From the NCBI RefSeq assembly GCF_932526225.1, contig NC_064034.1, positions 4,390,001-4,450,000 of the forward strand: 60,000 nt of DNA, read 5' to 3'. This DNA comes from Nematostella vectensis. Its lineage: Eukaryota; Cnidaria; Anthozoa; Actiniaria; Edwardsiidae. Below the pieces are notes generated by a model that worked only from the letters and a program-made list of their open reading frames with translations, had not been told where the DNA came from and did not search any database. Made by a program: the position numbers and the translations under genes. Shown one piece after another: positions 1 through 13,308 of this stretch; the first letter of the stretch is position 1; each line of letters starts with the position of its first letter.

Positions 1-571
1 TACGCATTTTACAATGCGTTACCTCAGTGTTGTTATCTTTATTGGATAGATATCCCGTAAATGCAAACATGAAGGAATGCAGATGATCCTGGATTTCCTA
101 CTTTCTTTGATGGAACTTGGTGGTGTTAGGCGTTGGGTTAACCGGGAAGAGAAGAGGGTGCTAGTCTAACTGCTCTGGAAAGCAGTAAATCCAGCGGGGC
201 TTTTAAACACGCACGCGCACTAGGATCCCCGGGTAAAAAATAACAGCAAAAGCAGACTGAAAATTAGAGGCGTTTGAACGAAATCTAGCGCCCTGTGGGA
301 TTCCTTAGTAGACATTGAAACACCACCGTTTTGGGTGGTCCGAGAGTTTCAGGAACTCTACTATTTTCCCTGGTGATTCTGATTTCCGTTATTTTCATTT
401 TAGTATTTCTTGTAGGGACATTTTACCGAGAAAACACCTAACTATTTGACTCTCCCAGAAACTTTTTAGCCAACAAAAGAGAGCTATCGATAAATAAAAA
501 AGGTCATAATTTCGTTTTATTGCTCGGAGGGAGCGCAGCGACCGGAGAGCAAGTTTAATCTTGGTATCGCA
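1..571. other. No gene seen
   Basis: I see no convincing coding region, RNA gene or repeat here. The open frames are short and AT-rich and match nothing I recognise. Confidence 0.5.
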
Positions 572-870
572 TATGATTTTTCGTGTCCGCACCAGCACAG
601 GCTTCCCCGTCGGTTGATTTGTCTTTTTATTTCATGCAGATCAGCGGTCTTTTTAGCGCATGCGCGAATTTCATATAGTGTATGCGATTTTACGTGTCCG
701 CACCACAGGTTTCCCAGTCGGCTGATTTGTATTTTGATTTCATGCTGATCTGTTTTATTAGCACATGCGCGAGTTTTATATAGTGGATGCAATTTTTCGT
801 GTCCACACCACAGGCTTCCCAGTCGGCTGATTTGTATTTTAATATCATGCTTATTAGCGGTCTTTTTGAG
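572..870. repeat. Tandem repeat, three copies of about 105-111 bp
   Basis: The phrase CGTGTCC-(A/G)-CACCA recurs at about 582, 693 and 798. Each time it is followed by a near-identical stretch containing TTCCCAGTCGGCTGATTTGT and, in the first two copies, a TATATAGTG-type end. The third copy is cut short near 870. Long open frames on the minus strand across this block come from the repeat and are not genes. Confidence 0.8.
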
Positions 871-1619
871 AACCCCTGTACTGAAACATGTTCGTCCCGC
901 CCTCCGAGCATTCACTTTCTATTAGAAACTTCTAGTTTATTTTATTTTGTTAGAACAGTGATTCTTAGGGAAGTAATTGTTCTAATGGCTATCGCAAGTA
1001 TATGCCCTTGAGCAGCCAATTAAATACAAATTGACGCGACGAGATACGAGTGTGGGTGGCCGAATAATTAATGACGTCATAAGGGGGGAAAGCCCCTGAG
1101 AGGACTTCAACCAAGAACTAATCACAACACGGCTCAGCCAATACATAGTAAGCCGAAGTAATTGTCTGTTGATTAGTTAATTGCCTGTGAAAAATGTGGT
1201 CTAGCACGTCAAGTGTCTGATAGTTATTGTTCCTTTGTTTTCATTTCCGTTATTCTCGTCTGTGTTTCGGGTCAGTGCGCAGCTCTTACAAGCAGTTATT
1301 TGATTGGGCAAATGAACAATATCCGCACCTCGACACAAAGAACGAGAAGAATAGAGACAAAAGAACTCCTTTGTAGATTAAAGATAATAGGAGACAAAGC
1401 AGCTGCGTACTTACTCTGTGCTTCCGTTTTCGTTTAACCACAGGCCTCCCACCCGCGTCACTGGTTCTTCTTTCTGCACGAAAGCCATAGGCGTAGACAT
1501 TTTCTAAAATGTTGGTACTGCTTCATCCTGGACATTTATTAAACATTAGAACAAGTGTAGAAAGGCCTGTTACAGAACCCTTCATTTTTTGTTTTAGAAT
1601 ATCCGAACAAGCCCCAGGT
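871..1619. other. No gene supported
   Basis: An open frame at 1213-1437 (plus) starts with a hydrophobic, signal-peptide-like stretch, but it has no ATG at its beginning and no recognisable domain. I do not call it a gene. Confidence 0.4.
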
Positions 1620-1830
1620 CAGCGCCGTAGCAGGGGGTGGGGCACTGGGGGCACGTGCCCTTCCCCCATTATTATATATAAGCAAGAGAGCATAAGATAT
1701 GTTATGCTCTCTTGATATAAGAAAATGACCAGCAGGGGCGTGGCTGTGCCCCCCATTGTTTTCTTAATGTTTCTGTATCGTGCCCCCCTCCTCCCCCCCC
1801 CCCCCCGATAATTCGAAGCCTGCTACGGCA
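1620..1830. mobile_element. Small non-autonomous element, hAT-like MITE
   Basis: The left end reads CAGCGCCGTAGCAGGGGGTG and the right end carries the inverted CCTGCTACGGC. Between them are G-rich and C-rich blocks and a perfect-looking hairpin around 1685-1715 (AGAGAGCATAA...TTATGCTCTCT). CAG-G-CGTAGC ends followed by G runs are typical of hAT-derived MITEs in animals. Exact ends and an 8-bp target duplication could not be fixed by eye. Confidence 0.55.
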
Positions 1831-2970
1831 AGTTTAGCCTCCCTTATGACACAGAATCACACAATTGATCCAGTTTTATCAGCTAAATCAAGCATTAGCT
1901 TGATTTCTTTTTGCACTACGCCATAAGGAGTATCCCATATTGCCCATTAACCATTACTTTTCATAGGCCGCTGCCCAAGCGTCACATGATATTGATCGTT
2001 AGATCATCATACCAGGAGCGAAGACCCTTGAACTGTGGTCGCGCTGTTGGGCAAATGTTAGTGTTGACGTGGTTTCTTTAACATAGTTTTCAAATAAATA
2101 GACAGATATATATTTTGGGTGAGTATTTTGTCTGAAGACATCTGCTACGTGATTTTCTAGACAGGCTAAATGTATTTACGAAGATAAATCTAAAAATATC
2201 ATAAATCATTTGGTAAATCCCTATTGATATTATATGTCTAATGCCACAGTTGAAGTATAGATGACGATTAATGGAACCTTTTATTTCTTACAACAATGAC
2301 ACATTGAATTCACCATTGATGTTTCAAACCAAAGCTTTTCGGCAAAACTCACGCATCAAAGTAAACATCATGAAACTGAACGGAAGTTAATGTTAATACA
2401 CAATTTTTGCGAAAAGAAATAAAACCTTACCTTTGAAAAACAACTCTTTATAACGAGTTTTTGATAGAAAAAGCGTCAATACAAAGAGTTATACAGTAGT
2501 ATATTCGCTTTCTTTGCGGAAAGTTCGAAATGATTTAATTAAGAGCGAATATTTGTTAGAGGACTGGTATTTTTTAAAGTTCCAGTGTCGTGTAAACGGT
2601 ATGGCAGTCAGGTTGACTGGAATATTATTTTAACAAGATATCTTTAAGTTCTACTCACCTTTTTAAAAGTCTAAGCGCTGAGTGTAGCATTTAGGAGCCT
2701 TTTAGTCTTTTTTGTTTTTCTCTCAAGACGTAAGGCTATCTATACTCCCAACTGCGTCCTAACATGCCGTATTTCTCGCAACCTGACGGATAAAATCGAT
2801 AGTTTTAGCACGGTGCGTCACATCATTTCTGATTGGGAGGTTCGGATGGATATGGCCAATTGGCATACGATTGGATAATTCTTGCTCTCTGATACCGCAG
2901 TTACTTCCTGCTTTTCTCTTAAATTGCATTCATAAATGATTGATTCTACGTTTTAAGAGATTTTTAGCAA
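1831..2970. other. AT-rich intergenic DNA
   Basis: I see no gene, repeat or RNA signature in this stretch. Confidence 0.5.
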
Positions 2971-3477
2971 TTACTTTACATTATAACACTGGGATAAATA
3001 CTTTAAGCTATTTTGGTACAGTTGAAAGTGAGCTGTTAGTTCATAGCCTGAAACCATCTGCTGTTCAAATTTAGATGACGAACATTCGCGAATATCAAAA
3101 CGCAGTTTACAAATGTTCATCAATAAGTCTTTTTTCTTCTTTATTGTAATAATAACTAAGACTACCTGACTATAAGGAAAAAGCATTGCCCTTGTAGGAT
3201 GTAGAGGGAAGCCAATACTTAGGAGGTAACGAAGGAAATTTTTTACATTATTTTCGTGAAATTCGCCATTTACTGAAATATGAAGTACCGATATAGAAGG
3301 GACGAGACTATTAATGTTGCTCGAGTTGTCTTGATTAATTGCAAGAGGCCAGCCAGCGGAAGAAGCCCAGGGACGTTTTTTTATTTTAATGAAGTCGTTG
3401 TTTATTGAGATACAATAATTGTAAAGGAAAGGAAGATCTTTCTTTACTTCCTTCACAAACATCATTTCAGATGTCAT
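2971..3477 (-). CDS. Hypothetical 168-aa open frame
   Basis: This uninterrupted ATG-to-stop frame is long for such AT-rich DNA. The predicted protein has a charged N-terminus, a hydrophobic stretch near residues 100-115 followed by a run of lysines, and no domain I recognise. There is no obvious promoter, splice context or partner gene. It could be a chance open frame or a fragment of an unidentified element. Confidence 0.2.
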   Translation of the reverse strand: MTSEMMFVKEVKKDLPFLYNYCISINNDFIKIKKRPWASSAGWPLAINQDNSSNINSLVPSISVLHISVNGEFHENNVKNFLRYLLSIGFPLHPTRAMLFPYSQVVLVIITIKKKKDLLMNICKLRFDIRECSSSKFEQQMVSGYELTAHFQLYQNSLKYLSQCYNVK

Positions 3478-3783
3478 TTGTCGTGGAATAAATAAATCGT
3501 TAACCGTTTATCAGTAAACTAGAGATTTGAGCTGGTTTAAAAAAAGAGTTTCAAAATAAAATCAACATTTATCCTAGTATATGTATCGAATTCTTCCTTC
3601 TATTTCAAAGATAATTCAAAGAGCAGGTTCAAAGAGGTTTCAAAATTACGCATTTCCTAAATCGTTTTCATAAGAAATTCCAAATCCCGTTTGTCCCGTT
3701 CCTTCGCGCTGAATTACAGCAACTGAGAAATAATATTTACAGAAAAATCTGTTGAGTTGAAATGTTACAAAACATTACAACAA

Positions 3784-4036
3784 ACACCCATCTCAAATAA
3801 CGTTGTCAGTGCAAATGGCAAATGGCGATTGTCAAATGGAAGTTCTCCTATAAAAAAATACCATGGAACTCGTCAAATTTCTACTGAATGTAGGAACATG
3901 TGGATAATTTCTGTGATTATATTACTTATCTTTATTCTTACAAATAATTATTCCTATAACAGTGATTGGTCTTAGAACTGCCATTTGCCGATTGCCATTC
4001 GCCATTTGCACTGACAACGTTTATTGAAATAGGTGT
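3784..4036. mobile_element. MITE-like inverted-repeat element, about 250 bp
   Basis: The left arm (about 3784-3847) contains ACGTTGTCAGTGCAAATGGC. The right arm (about 3974-4036) is its reverse complement with a few changes, including GCCATTTGCACTGACAACGT. The arms are about 60 bp and enclose roughly 125 bp without a gene. This is the form of a non-autonomous DNA transposon; the superfamily is not evident. Confidence 0.7.
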
Positions 4037-4650
4037 ATATCCAATTATGTTTACTTGATAGAGATCTTCGACCTTTATATTTTGCGATTTACGATGTTAT
4101 GTTTATATCTGTAATTAAACAAGAAACACTACAGAAAGCCAATTTAGATGTCGAGTTTCGAAATAATCTAGAATGATTTTTTTTCAGTCATTCATGTAAC
4201 AGTGTCAGCCTTTTGGGAACTTGATCCGTTTGGTCAATTAGAAAGCAGTCAATGTCAGAAATTAACAAATTACTTTATCCTGTTAAGGCACCAAGAATAT
4301 GCACCATTCTGTTTCTTTGTTAGGCAGCATAATATTGTGGGAGGACGTACAAGCATCGCTTTTAAAGACTACCCACAATTCATTGCTTTTTCTGACCCCC
4401 TTTACTCCCCCTGGCATTATGTTTTAGACTTTTTAAAATCTCCTAACAGAATATTGCACTTTCCGGGAACGATTCAATAAATAAATTTAAGAAAGAAAAA
4501 TTTAAAACAGAGAACACACACCTCAAAACGAATATGGTTATCTTTAATATACAATCATAAAATCATATAAAATGTGTTTAATTGAAAATACTAGTTAAGA
4601 GACATGGTTTTGTCGAGAAGTCAACTGTGATATTAGATGTTTTATTAGAC
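4037..4650. other. No gene supported
   Basis: A 92-codon open frame at 4202-4480 (plus) lacks an initiating ATG and matches no family I know. Nothing else was found. Confidence 0.4.
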
Positions 4651-4659
4651 CTTTGCGGT

Positions 4660-5045
4660 GGGATTTACACCATTGCACTGACTGAGCTATCAGGCGATAC
4701 ACCCTTGCGCTGGGCTATACACCCTTGCACTGACTGAGCTATCAGGCGATACACCCTTGCGCTAGGTGATACACCCTTGCACTGACTGAGCTATCAGGCG
4801 ATACACCCTTGCACTAGGCGATACACCATTGCACTGACTGAGCTATCAGGCGATACACCCTTGCGCTAGGCGATACACCCTTGCACCGACTGAGCTATGA
4901 GGCGATACACCCTTGCACTGACTGAGCTATCAGGCGATACACCCTTGCACTAGGCGATACACTCTTTCGCTGGGCTATACACTATTGCGCTAGGCTATAC
5001 ATCATTGTACTGGTCAATTTATCAGGGAATATACCCTTGCGCCAG
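4660..5045. repeat. Compound minisatellite
   Basis: Two short modules alternate irregularly: one containing CACTGACTGAGCTATCAGG and one containing CGATACACCCTTGCGCTAGG. About a dozen copies of the CGATACACC core are visible, with point differences between them. The array is non-coding. Confidence 0.85.
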
Positions 5046-5336
5046 GAAGGTTGAGATGTGAGTAGCCTAGCTGGTGACGCCTTGTGCTCCAAAGGCTAGG
5101 CTATATTCATGAAACTACAGTCTGTTTAACCTAATGAGCATGATCCAATAAAAACATACCTTCGGCCGGATATGCTATGTACATAAAAAAAATAATCTAA
5201 AATCGTAGCGAATAATCAAGAACCTTTCTCTAGTAGTTTTTATACAAGTATGCTTAGCTATGTACATCATTAAAACAGTCGATATCAAAATAGTAAAAAA
5301 AGCTTGAAAATATTTACTCAACAGTACATCCGGGAT

Positions 5337-8300
5337 TTACATCCGGGAGTGCGTGTGGCAGTAACCGCTGTCGTTAGCGGCGACTTTCTTGCAGACAGTG
5401 CCTGTTCTGGTGGTGCCACTGCAGCGCCGGCGAGGAGTACTGGGGCGGCCTCGCCGTGGTGTTGAGGCTTGGTCCGGGAGAGAAAGGTCGAGCTGGCGCC
5501 TGGTACGAGCCATGGACTCGGAGGTAGGGGAATAGTAAGGGTTGGTGCAAAACGTGTCGTCGAATACACTTGTCGTAAATGAAGAAGCTGAAATTATAAC
5601 AGTATTGTGAAAAAACATGTAAGGGACGCAGTGAGTTATAGTTTTTTTTTGGCTTTTACCCTATTTTGCTCCATTGTATCCTTACCAAAGTCTCAATTTT
5701 AAAAAGCCACGAACAGCCCTTCAGGAGCGGATCCCGGAAAGTCAAACTTTACCCTATTGGTTGTGCATGTCACGTGACTATGACAACAACGAAGAGCTCG
5801 AAATTTCCAAATCGAGAACATTTCACGTAATTAGATTAATCTATCCTTGAAATTAATTAACGTGTTCTTACCGGAGTCCCCCGTGACGTCGCCATGGTTA
5901 CGGGTAAGCTGATAGAGAGGAGCAGAGTGGGGGTTGTCGATGCACTTGTTTTTGTATCTCCCCATGAAATATAGGCAAAGCCAATTTCCTAAGGAAAATA
6001 TCAGATAAAATGACATTAGCTTGAGAAGAAAATCGTAATCGAGGCTTGGTGGCAATATATCTATTGGAATATGTGTCTTACCCTAAAGCACAGCGCTCAT
6101 AGGGATCGTAAAAGAGGTGTAATGATCATATAATTATCTAAATACCTTCTTACTTAGAAGCACAACAGTCATAACGATCGTTAGAGAGATCACAAATATC
6201 GAAATAAATAAAGCACAGCGCTCATGAGGCGCAATGATCATTTAACTTTAGTTATAGATAAAGTGGCCTACGTAGCAAGCGTTCCTGTGTGTTTTGAGCG
6301 CAAAGAAACCCAGAAACCGACGAGAAGTTCGATAAGGGAGATTTTGACCGCGCGAAAAATGGAGTGAAAAACGCTTGCTAGGCAGTCTATAGATAAAGCA
6401 CCGCGCTCATGAGCATTGCAAGGCTTGACGATCATATAAGTAACATTTGTAATATGATTACCGATAAGCACAGCAGCCATAAGGATCGTAAGCGAGGCGA
6501 AAGATAGACTGGAGCGAAGCTTGATTTCGCACCAAGCGTTGATCGGGACAACAATCAGAAGAAGCAGCCGTGTGAACATGGGCGCCTTTAGGAACACAAT
6601 GCTGAACGTCGCCACCAAGAAATATCCGCCATGCAAAACAAACGTCACAAGGGTACTAAGCTTGTCCCCAGTCCCCCCAAATTGCTCGGCCAGCCATGTG
6701 ATCCTGTCATCTAGTCGAGTTTGCATGGAATCGATCGCCTGGAAGCAAACAGATTAAGGGATTGGTATGGAGCTAGCAACAGCAGCAGCGACACTAACAG
6801 TAGTGGGTAGCTCTATCAAATAAACGTTGAGGGCTTTCTTAGTCGTTTAGCAGCCGCTGTCACGCACGCCTTGACATTCAGAGCGGCTGCTGAGTAGACT
6901 AGGGCTTTCTGGTCCTGATAATACTATAAGGCTAATAACGCTATGTACCTCAAGTAAGTATGAGATCGTGGTGTTCATCTTTTTCAGGTTCTGCAGTGTC
7001 TCAGTGTAGTGGTCAGCGGACTCCTGATGGTAGGAGAGCATCTGCGCTGTGCTGTCATCTTTGCGTGAACAGAAAAAAAAAAGTGGTCTAATAATAGGCA
7101 AAATTATTAGCGCTTACTGAAAAGATGAAATAATGTTCTTGTATTGTCGATGAGATTGTGGAAATTTAACAGAAATTTCATTAGGACAATTTAAAGCTCT
7201 TACAGTGGTGAGAATTAAGATCTTATGTACGACTCACCTGTTCCGACTCACCTATCTTACGCCACACATCCTGAGCCTTATTCCTAACCTCGCGGAGGTC
7301 CTGTAAGATCTTAGGGATGTATGTAATACTCACTTCTCTTACTCCACACATCCTGGGCCTTATTCCTAACCTCGCGAAGGTCCTGTAAGATCTCAGTGGT
7401 GAATATAATACTCACCTATCTTACTCCACACATCCTGAGCCTTATTCCAAACCTCGCGAAGGTCCTGTAAGATCTTAGTGGTGAATGTAATACTCACCTA
7501 TCTTACTCCACACATCATGGGCCTTATTCCTAACCTCGCCAAAGTCCTGTAAGATCTTAGTGGTGAATGTAATACTCACCTTTCTTACTCCACACATTCT
7601 GGCCCTTATTCCTAACCTCGCCCAGGTCCTGTAAGATCTTAGTGGTGTATGTAATACTCACCTATCTTACTCCACACATCCTGGGCCTTATTCCCAACCT
7701 CGCCCAGGTCCTGTAAGATCTTAGTGGTGAATGTAATACTCACCTTTCTTACTCCACACATCCTGGGCCTTATTCCTAACCTCGCCCAGGTCCTGTAAGA
7801 TCTTAGTGGTGAATGTAATACTCACTTCTCTTACTCCACACATCCTGGGCCTTATTCCTAACCTCGCCCAGGTCCTGTAAGATCTTAGTGGTGAATGTAA
7901 TACTCACCTATCTTACTCCACACATCCTGGGCCTTATTCCTAACCTCGCCAAGGTCCTGTAAGATCTTAGTGGTGAATGTAATACTCACCTATCTTACTC
8001 CACACATCCTGGGCCTTATTCCTAACATCGCCCAGGTCCTGTAAGATCTGGTCGTGGCTCTGTTTGCGTCCCTCCTCGTGCTTGTACATCTCTGATGTGG
8101 CGTGTTCTATGAGATAAAAGGGTCATAAGTATGTGGGCAAGGGGTGTGAAAACAACCGCCTTGTATGTGGGTGTATGTGTGTCGGAGGGTGCATTGATAA
8201 CTGTAGTTTCGTTGGTCCATGCGATACTAAACTGAGCTAATGTTTTGCCCTCTTGTAATTTCACCACATCGTGGATTACTTTAACCTCTTAACTTGCCGC

Positions 8301-10334
8301 TTACCCAGTTTCTCGGCGAGTTTCTGTGTCATGTCGGTCAGTTGCTGTCTTCCTTCTTCAATCAAAGCCTTCTCTTGTCCCAGGGCATGGATGTTGCTCC
8401 GTACGCTGCTTGCAATACTCCTCTGGGTGAACTGGTAAGCACTTGACAACTTACGCTGTTGCCCGATCAATCGGTCCTGGCCAGCGGTGACGCGCTGCAC
8501 GGTATGCGCCGCAAGGTGAGCGAGCTTGCTCTGGTCAGACTGTGGCAACATAAAATTATTTTGTTGTAATGTCATTACATTTTCTTAAATAATGAACCCT
8601 TATGCTAATTGTTTTCTAGACTGCTTGCAGACCGGTTACTTCCTGCACTCACGTCCAGACCATGCCACGCCCAGTTTCTTTGGCTCTAGTCCGAGAAATG
8701 CTTAAAAATGCGGCAGATTTTTATTATCACCTGTGACATTTAGACACTGGTGTCTATCATAGATTGTTACCTTGAGGTTTTCCATTAGTCTCAGCTGCTC
8801 CACGGCCTGTGATGCAAGTTGATTGACAGTAAATTCGGTCTTCAAGCGAAACTGTTGCTGTCTGGTCGCGTAGCAGATGGAGCGGGCGCGGTTACTAATG
8901 ATGTGGTAGCTGTTCCACGTGGTCAGATCCATGTCGGCAGTGCACTCGGCCAGGGTCTGAGAAACACCAGAAGTGAGTTCAACTAGACAAGCTGTCAAGC
9001 CCCCTATGTATTTTATAAGCAGATCTAGTTCCAGAAAGACCAGAGTATACTATATCATAACCACGGCTCTTTCGCTGTAATTAGCGAAAACTGGAAAAGG
9101 TTACAATGGGTTTGATATTTATAGCTGTTATGTTTTCTCACTATAATTGGGCAGATGAAAGCGTGTGAAATCTTGAAGCAGATCTCAAATAGATTTAGAG
9201 TAATGGCGGCTAGTAACAGGGTATTTTCTGCCTTTAAGAAGACAGATGCAGGGTGGCTTACCATTGCGTCGGTGCAAGGGTAGGTCTTGCGCTTTTCAGA
9301 AAGTGATTGACAGTTAAACAGTTGGACACCCAGTTTGCCAAGCTCTTCCTCGTTTATGTCCCCACACGATTTCTTGATACGATTGATGGTCTGATAAGAA
9401 AAGAATCAGATATAATTATAAGAAAAAATGAACTATAACCAAATACTTTGTTGGATTTGTAGCGAAAAGGTCGCCACGCTATCATAGAAAGTAAACTTAG
9501 AATATTACCATTAACGGCGATTTAAATCAACGCGAAATTTTCTTAGGAAGCATTTTGAAAAAAACCCGCATTACTGAAATGTTTTTTTGGTTTGGATTAT
9601 TCCATATATAGGTTGTTAGAATTGGACACCCGAAATAAATATTGGATACAAAAATGATGTATTCAAACACTAAAAACAACGCCTATTTTCTTCTCCCCCT
9701 TTTTCCTTCTCCCCTTTTTTTCTCCCCCTTTTCCTTATCCCCCCTTTTTTCCTTTCCCCTCTTTTTCCTTCTCCCCCTTTTCCATCTACCCCTTTTCCCC
9801 CTTTTTCCTTCTCCCCCATTTCAATTCTCCCCATTTCAATTCTCCCCCTTTTTCTTCTCCCCCTATTCCTTCTCCCCCTATTCCTTCTCCCCCTATTCCT
9901 TCTCCCCCTATTCCTCCTCCCCCTATTCCTTCTCCCCCTATTCCTTCTCCCCCTATTCCTTCTCCCACTTTTTCTTCTTCCACTTTTTCTTCTCCCCCCT
10001 TTTCCCTTCTACCCTTTTTTCTTGTCCCTCTTTTTCCTTTTCCTTTTTTTTCTCCTTCCCCTTTTTCTCGTCTAGAAATACTCACGATCTGGTGACAGGA
10101 ATCCAGTGTGGAAAGGTCTTTCATGTACTTTCTAGACTCTTCTAGAAATCTCTCCTCTGCTGCTGTCATCTCAAAAGGCACCGGGCTCTTCACCAGGTGC
10201 TTGCCTTCCTCCTCAGTCACGTGTTGGGCGATCTCGCTGCTGCTGTCCGAAAATGGCCAGAAAAAGCCCTGGACCGGACAGGTACACGCTAGGCTCGCCA
10301 CAAGGAGGAGCACTAGGTACCTTGATGCGATCAT
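5337..10334 (-). CDS. bmb: Brambleberry / GEX1 / Kar5 family nuclear-fusion protein
   Basis: Nine coding exons: 10334-10086, 9390-9262, 8956-8771, 8539-8305, 8106-7990, 7058-6949, 6738-6462, 5988-5872 and 5587-5337. All junctions are GT-AG and every phase matches, giving about 556 aa. The ATG at 10334 begins a signal peptide (residues 1-23). Cysteines at about 81, 92, 110, 122, 131 and 154 form the Cys-rich domain of the Kar5/GEX1/Brambleberry family, with the W/Y-rich stretch NSYHIISNRARSIC. Exons 4-6 are helical and probably coiled coil. Exon 7 has hydrophobic segments near 369-392, 399-411 and 421-434. The last exon ends in C-x9-C-x10-C-x2-H, a likely metal-binding motif. Family members act at the nuclear envelope in gamete nuclear fusion (yeast Kar5, plant GEX1, zebrafish Bmb); the role here is inferred. 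Identity rests on pattern recognition without a search. Two introns hold copies of the gene's own exon ends. Confidence 0.82.
6070..6440 (-). repeat. Four diverged copies of the brambleberry exon 7 end
   Basis: On the minus strand, the exon 7 end (ACGATCCTTATGGCTGCTGT followed by GCTTATCG and the donor) is echoed downstream. Resembling stretches lie near 6390-6430, 6205-6238, 6155-6195 and 6080-6135. Each shares a GTGCTT core, and the ones at about 6157 and 6083 also keep a GTAAG donor-like sequence. Similarity is clear but imperfect, so the duplications are older than those in the 82-bp array upstream. Confidence 0.65.
7252..8040 (-). repeat. 82-bp tandem array containing brambleberry exon 5 donor sites
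   Basis: About 9.6 copies of an 82-bp unit lie in intron 5. Read on the minus strand, each unit is the last 58 nt of exon 5 (from ATCTTACAGGACCTGGGCGA onward), its GTGAGT donor and about 24 nt of intron. The copy nearest exon 5 is continuous with the real exon; the rest are intronic. Each unit therefore also contains TTACAG, an acceptor-like sequence. Because 82 is not a multiple of three, splicing in one extra copy in the phase used gives GGT TAG, a stop. Confidence 0.9.
9680..10075. repeat. Polypyrimidine low-complexity tract in intron 1
   Basis: The plus strand is almost pure C/T, with units such as TTCTCCCCCTATTCC repeated about every 12 bp (clearest at 9850-9965). The transcribed RNA of the minus-strand gene would be purine-rich here. 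Long open frames on both strands come from the repeat and are not genes. Confidence 0.85.
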
Positions 10335-12189
<1,855 letters not shown>

Positions 12190-13306
12190 TGTAAAATGAA
12201 AAGGCTTGCTCCCGTGTTCAGCCGAGCGTACCTAATTGTCCAACGGCGCCGGTCAAGGATTCAAATCGCTGCTTACTCGTTTTAAAAAATGGCTAGCGGC
12301 CAGGGAAAATGATTTAGCTCGGATGTTTTTCCACATATCGAATGTAAGTGTACCCTGGCATAGGTCTGCGAGATAAAAATATTTCGTTTGTTGTATTTTC
12401 CTCGCGAATTTCGACGGTATTTGATTGCTACCGAAAATGGCGCCTCCAACCTTGTTTCTTTCCTTAGTAGGGGGAGAGAAGTAATAAATTCCGTTACGAA
12501 AACCCCCCAAAATCGTATATTACACATAAATATGACAACAACAAGGCATGTTCTAAGTTGTAAGGCAATTTTATTGGCAATGTTTCACAAAATATCGCGA
12601 CTTCAATCCACTCGTTTTACCTCTAAGAATAACAGCCGATTCCAAGCTACGAACAAGCTTCAAAACCATTGTCTGGGCTACCTGTGGGGTTTTTTGAATG
12701 CCACGCTTTCGCCTTTTACAAGTTCACCTTCCGTAGGGCTTGGAGTTCACCTTAGAAGTCTAAACTGATATTCGTCTATTTTCACAGTGTTCTATAACCT
12801 ATACAAGCTTTGGCTTTGTTGTAGCATGAAGGAAATTAAATAAAAAAATTTCTGTACACGCGCTTTCTTACTTTGGCATCAACACGGGAAAAATCCACAG
12901 GAATCCCATCGTGACCACGGGAACATTATCGTATAGCTATACCACTTTTTTATGACTATGGGGCTCCGCAGGGGCTTTGCTATGATTTATCTTCCAGTAT
13001 TGAACGACAACAGAGGTGGTAGGGTTGACCAGGCGTTTTTACGTTTTTCGAACTAGCCAAAGCCGGCACTGTTGCTCAGTTTGAGATTCGTTTGTCTTAG
13101 CACCACCACCACCGCCACCGCCACCACGCCTCGCGTGAATGTTAAAGTATAATTCAGCATCTAGATATATAATCTTTAAGGATAATAAGTTTCTAAAAAT
13201 GGGGAACACCCTTACTAGTCATAATACGGGAAAGTTTTTCGTTACCAACCATGACCTGCACTCTAACATTGATTATCTGCTCTCGTGTGACGCGTGTAAT
13301 TTTAAA
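12190..13306. other. No gene supported
   Basis: Open frames around 12250-12770 overlap on both strands and match nothing. A short CCACCG/CCACCA tract lies at about 13102-13127. Nothing else was found. Confidence 0.4.
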
Positions 13307-13308
13307 TA

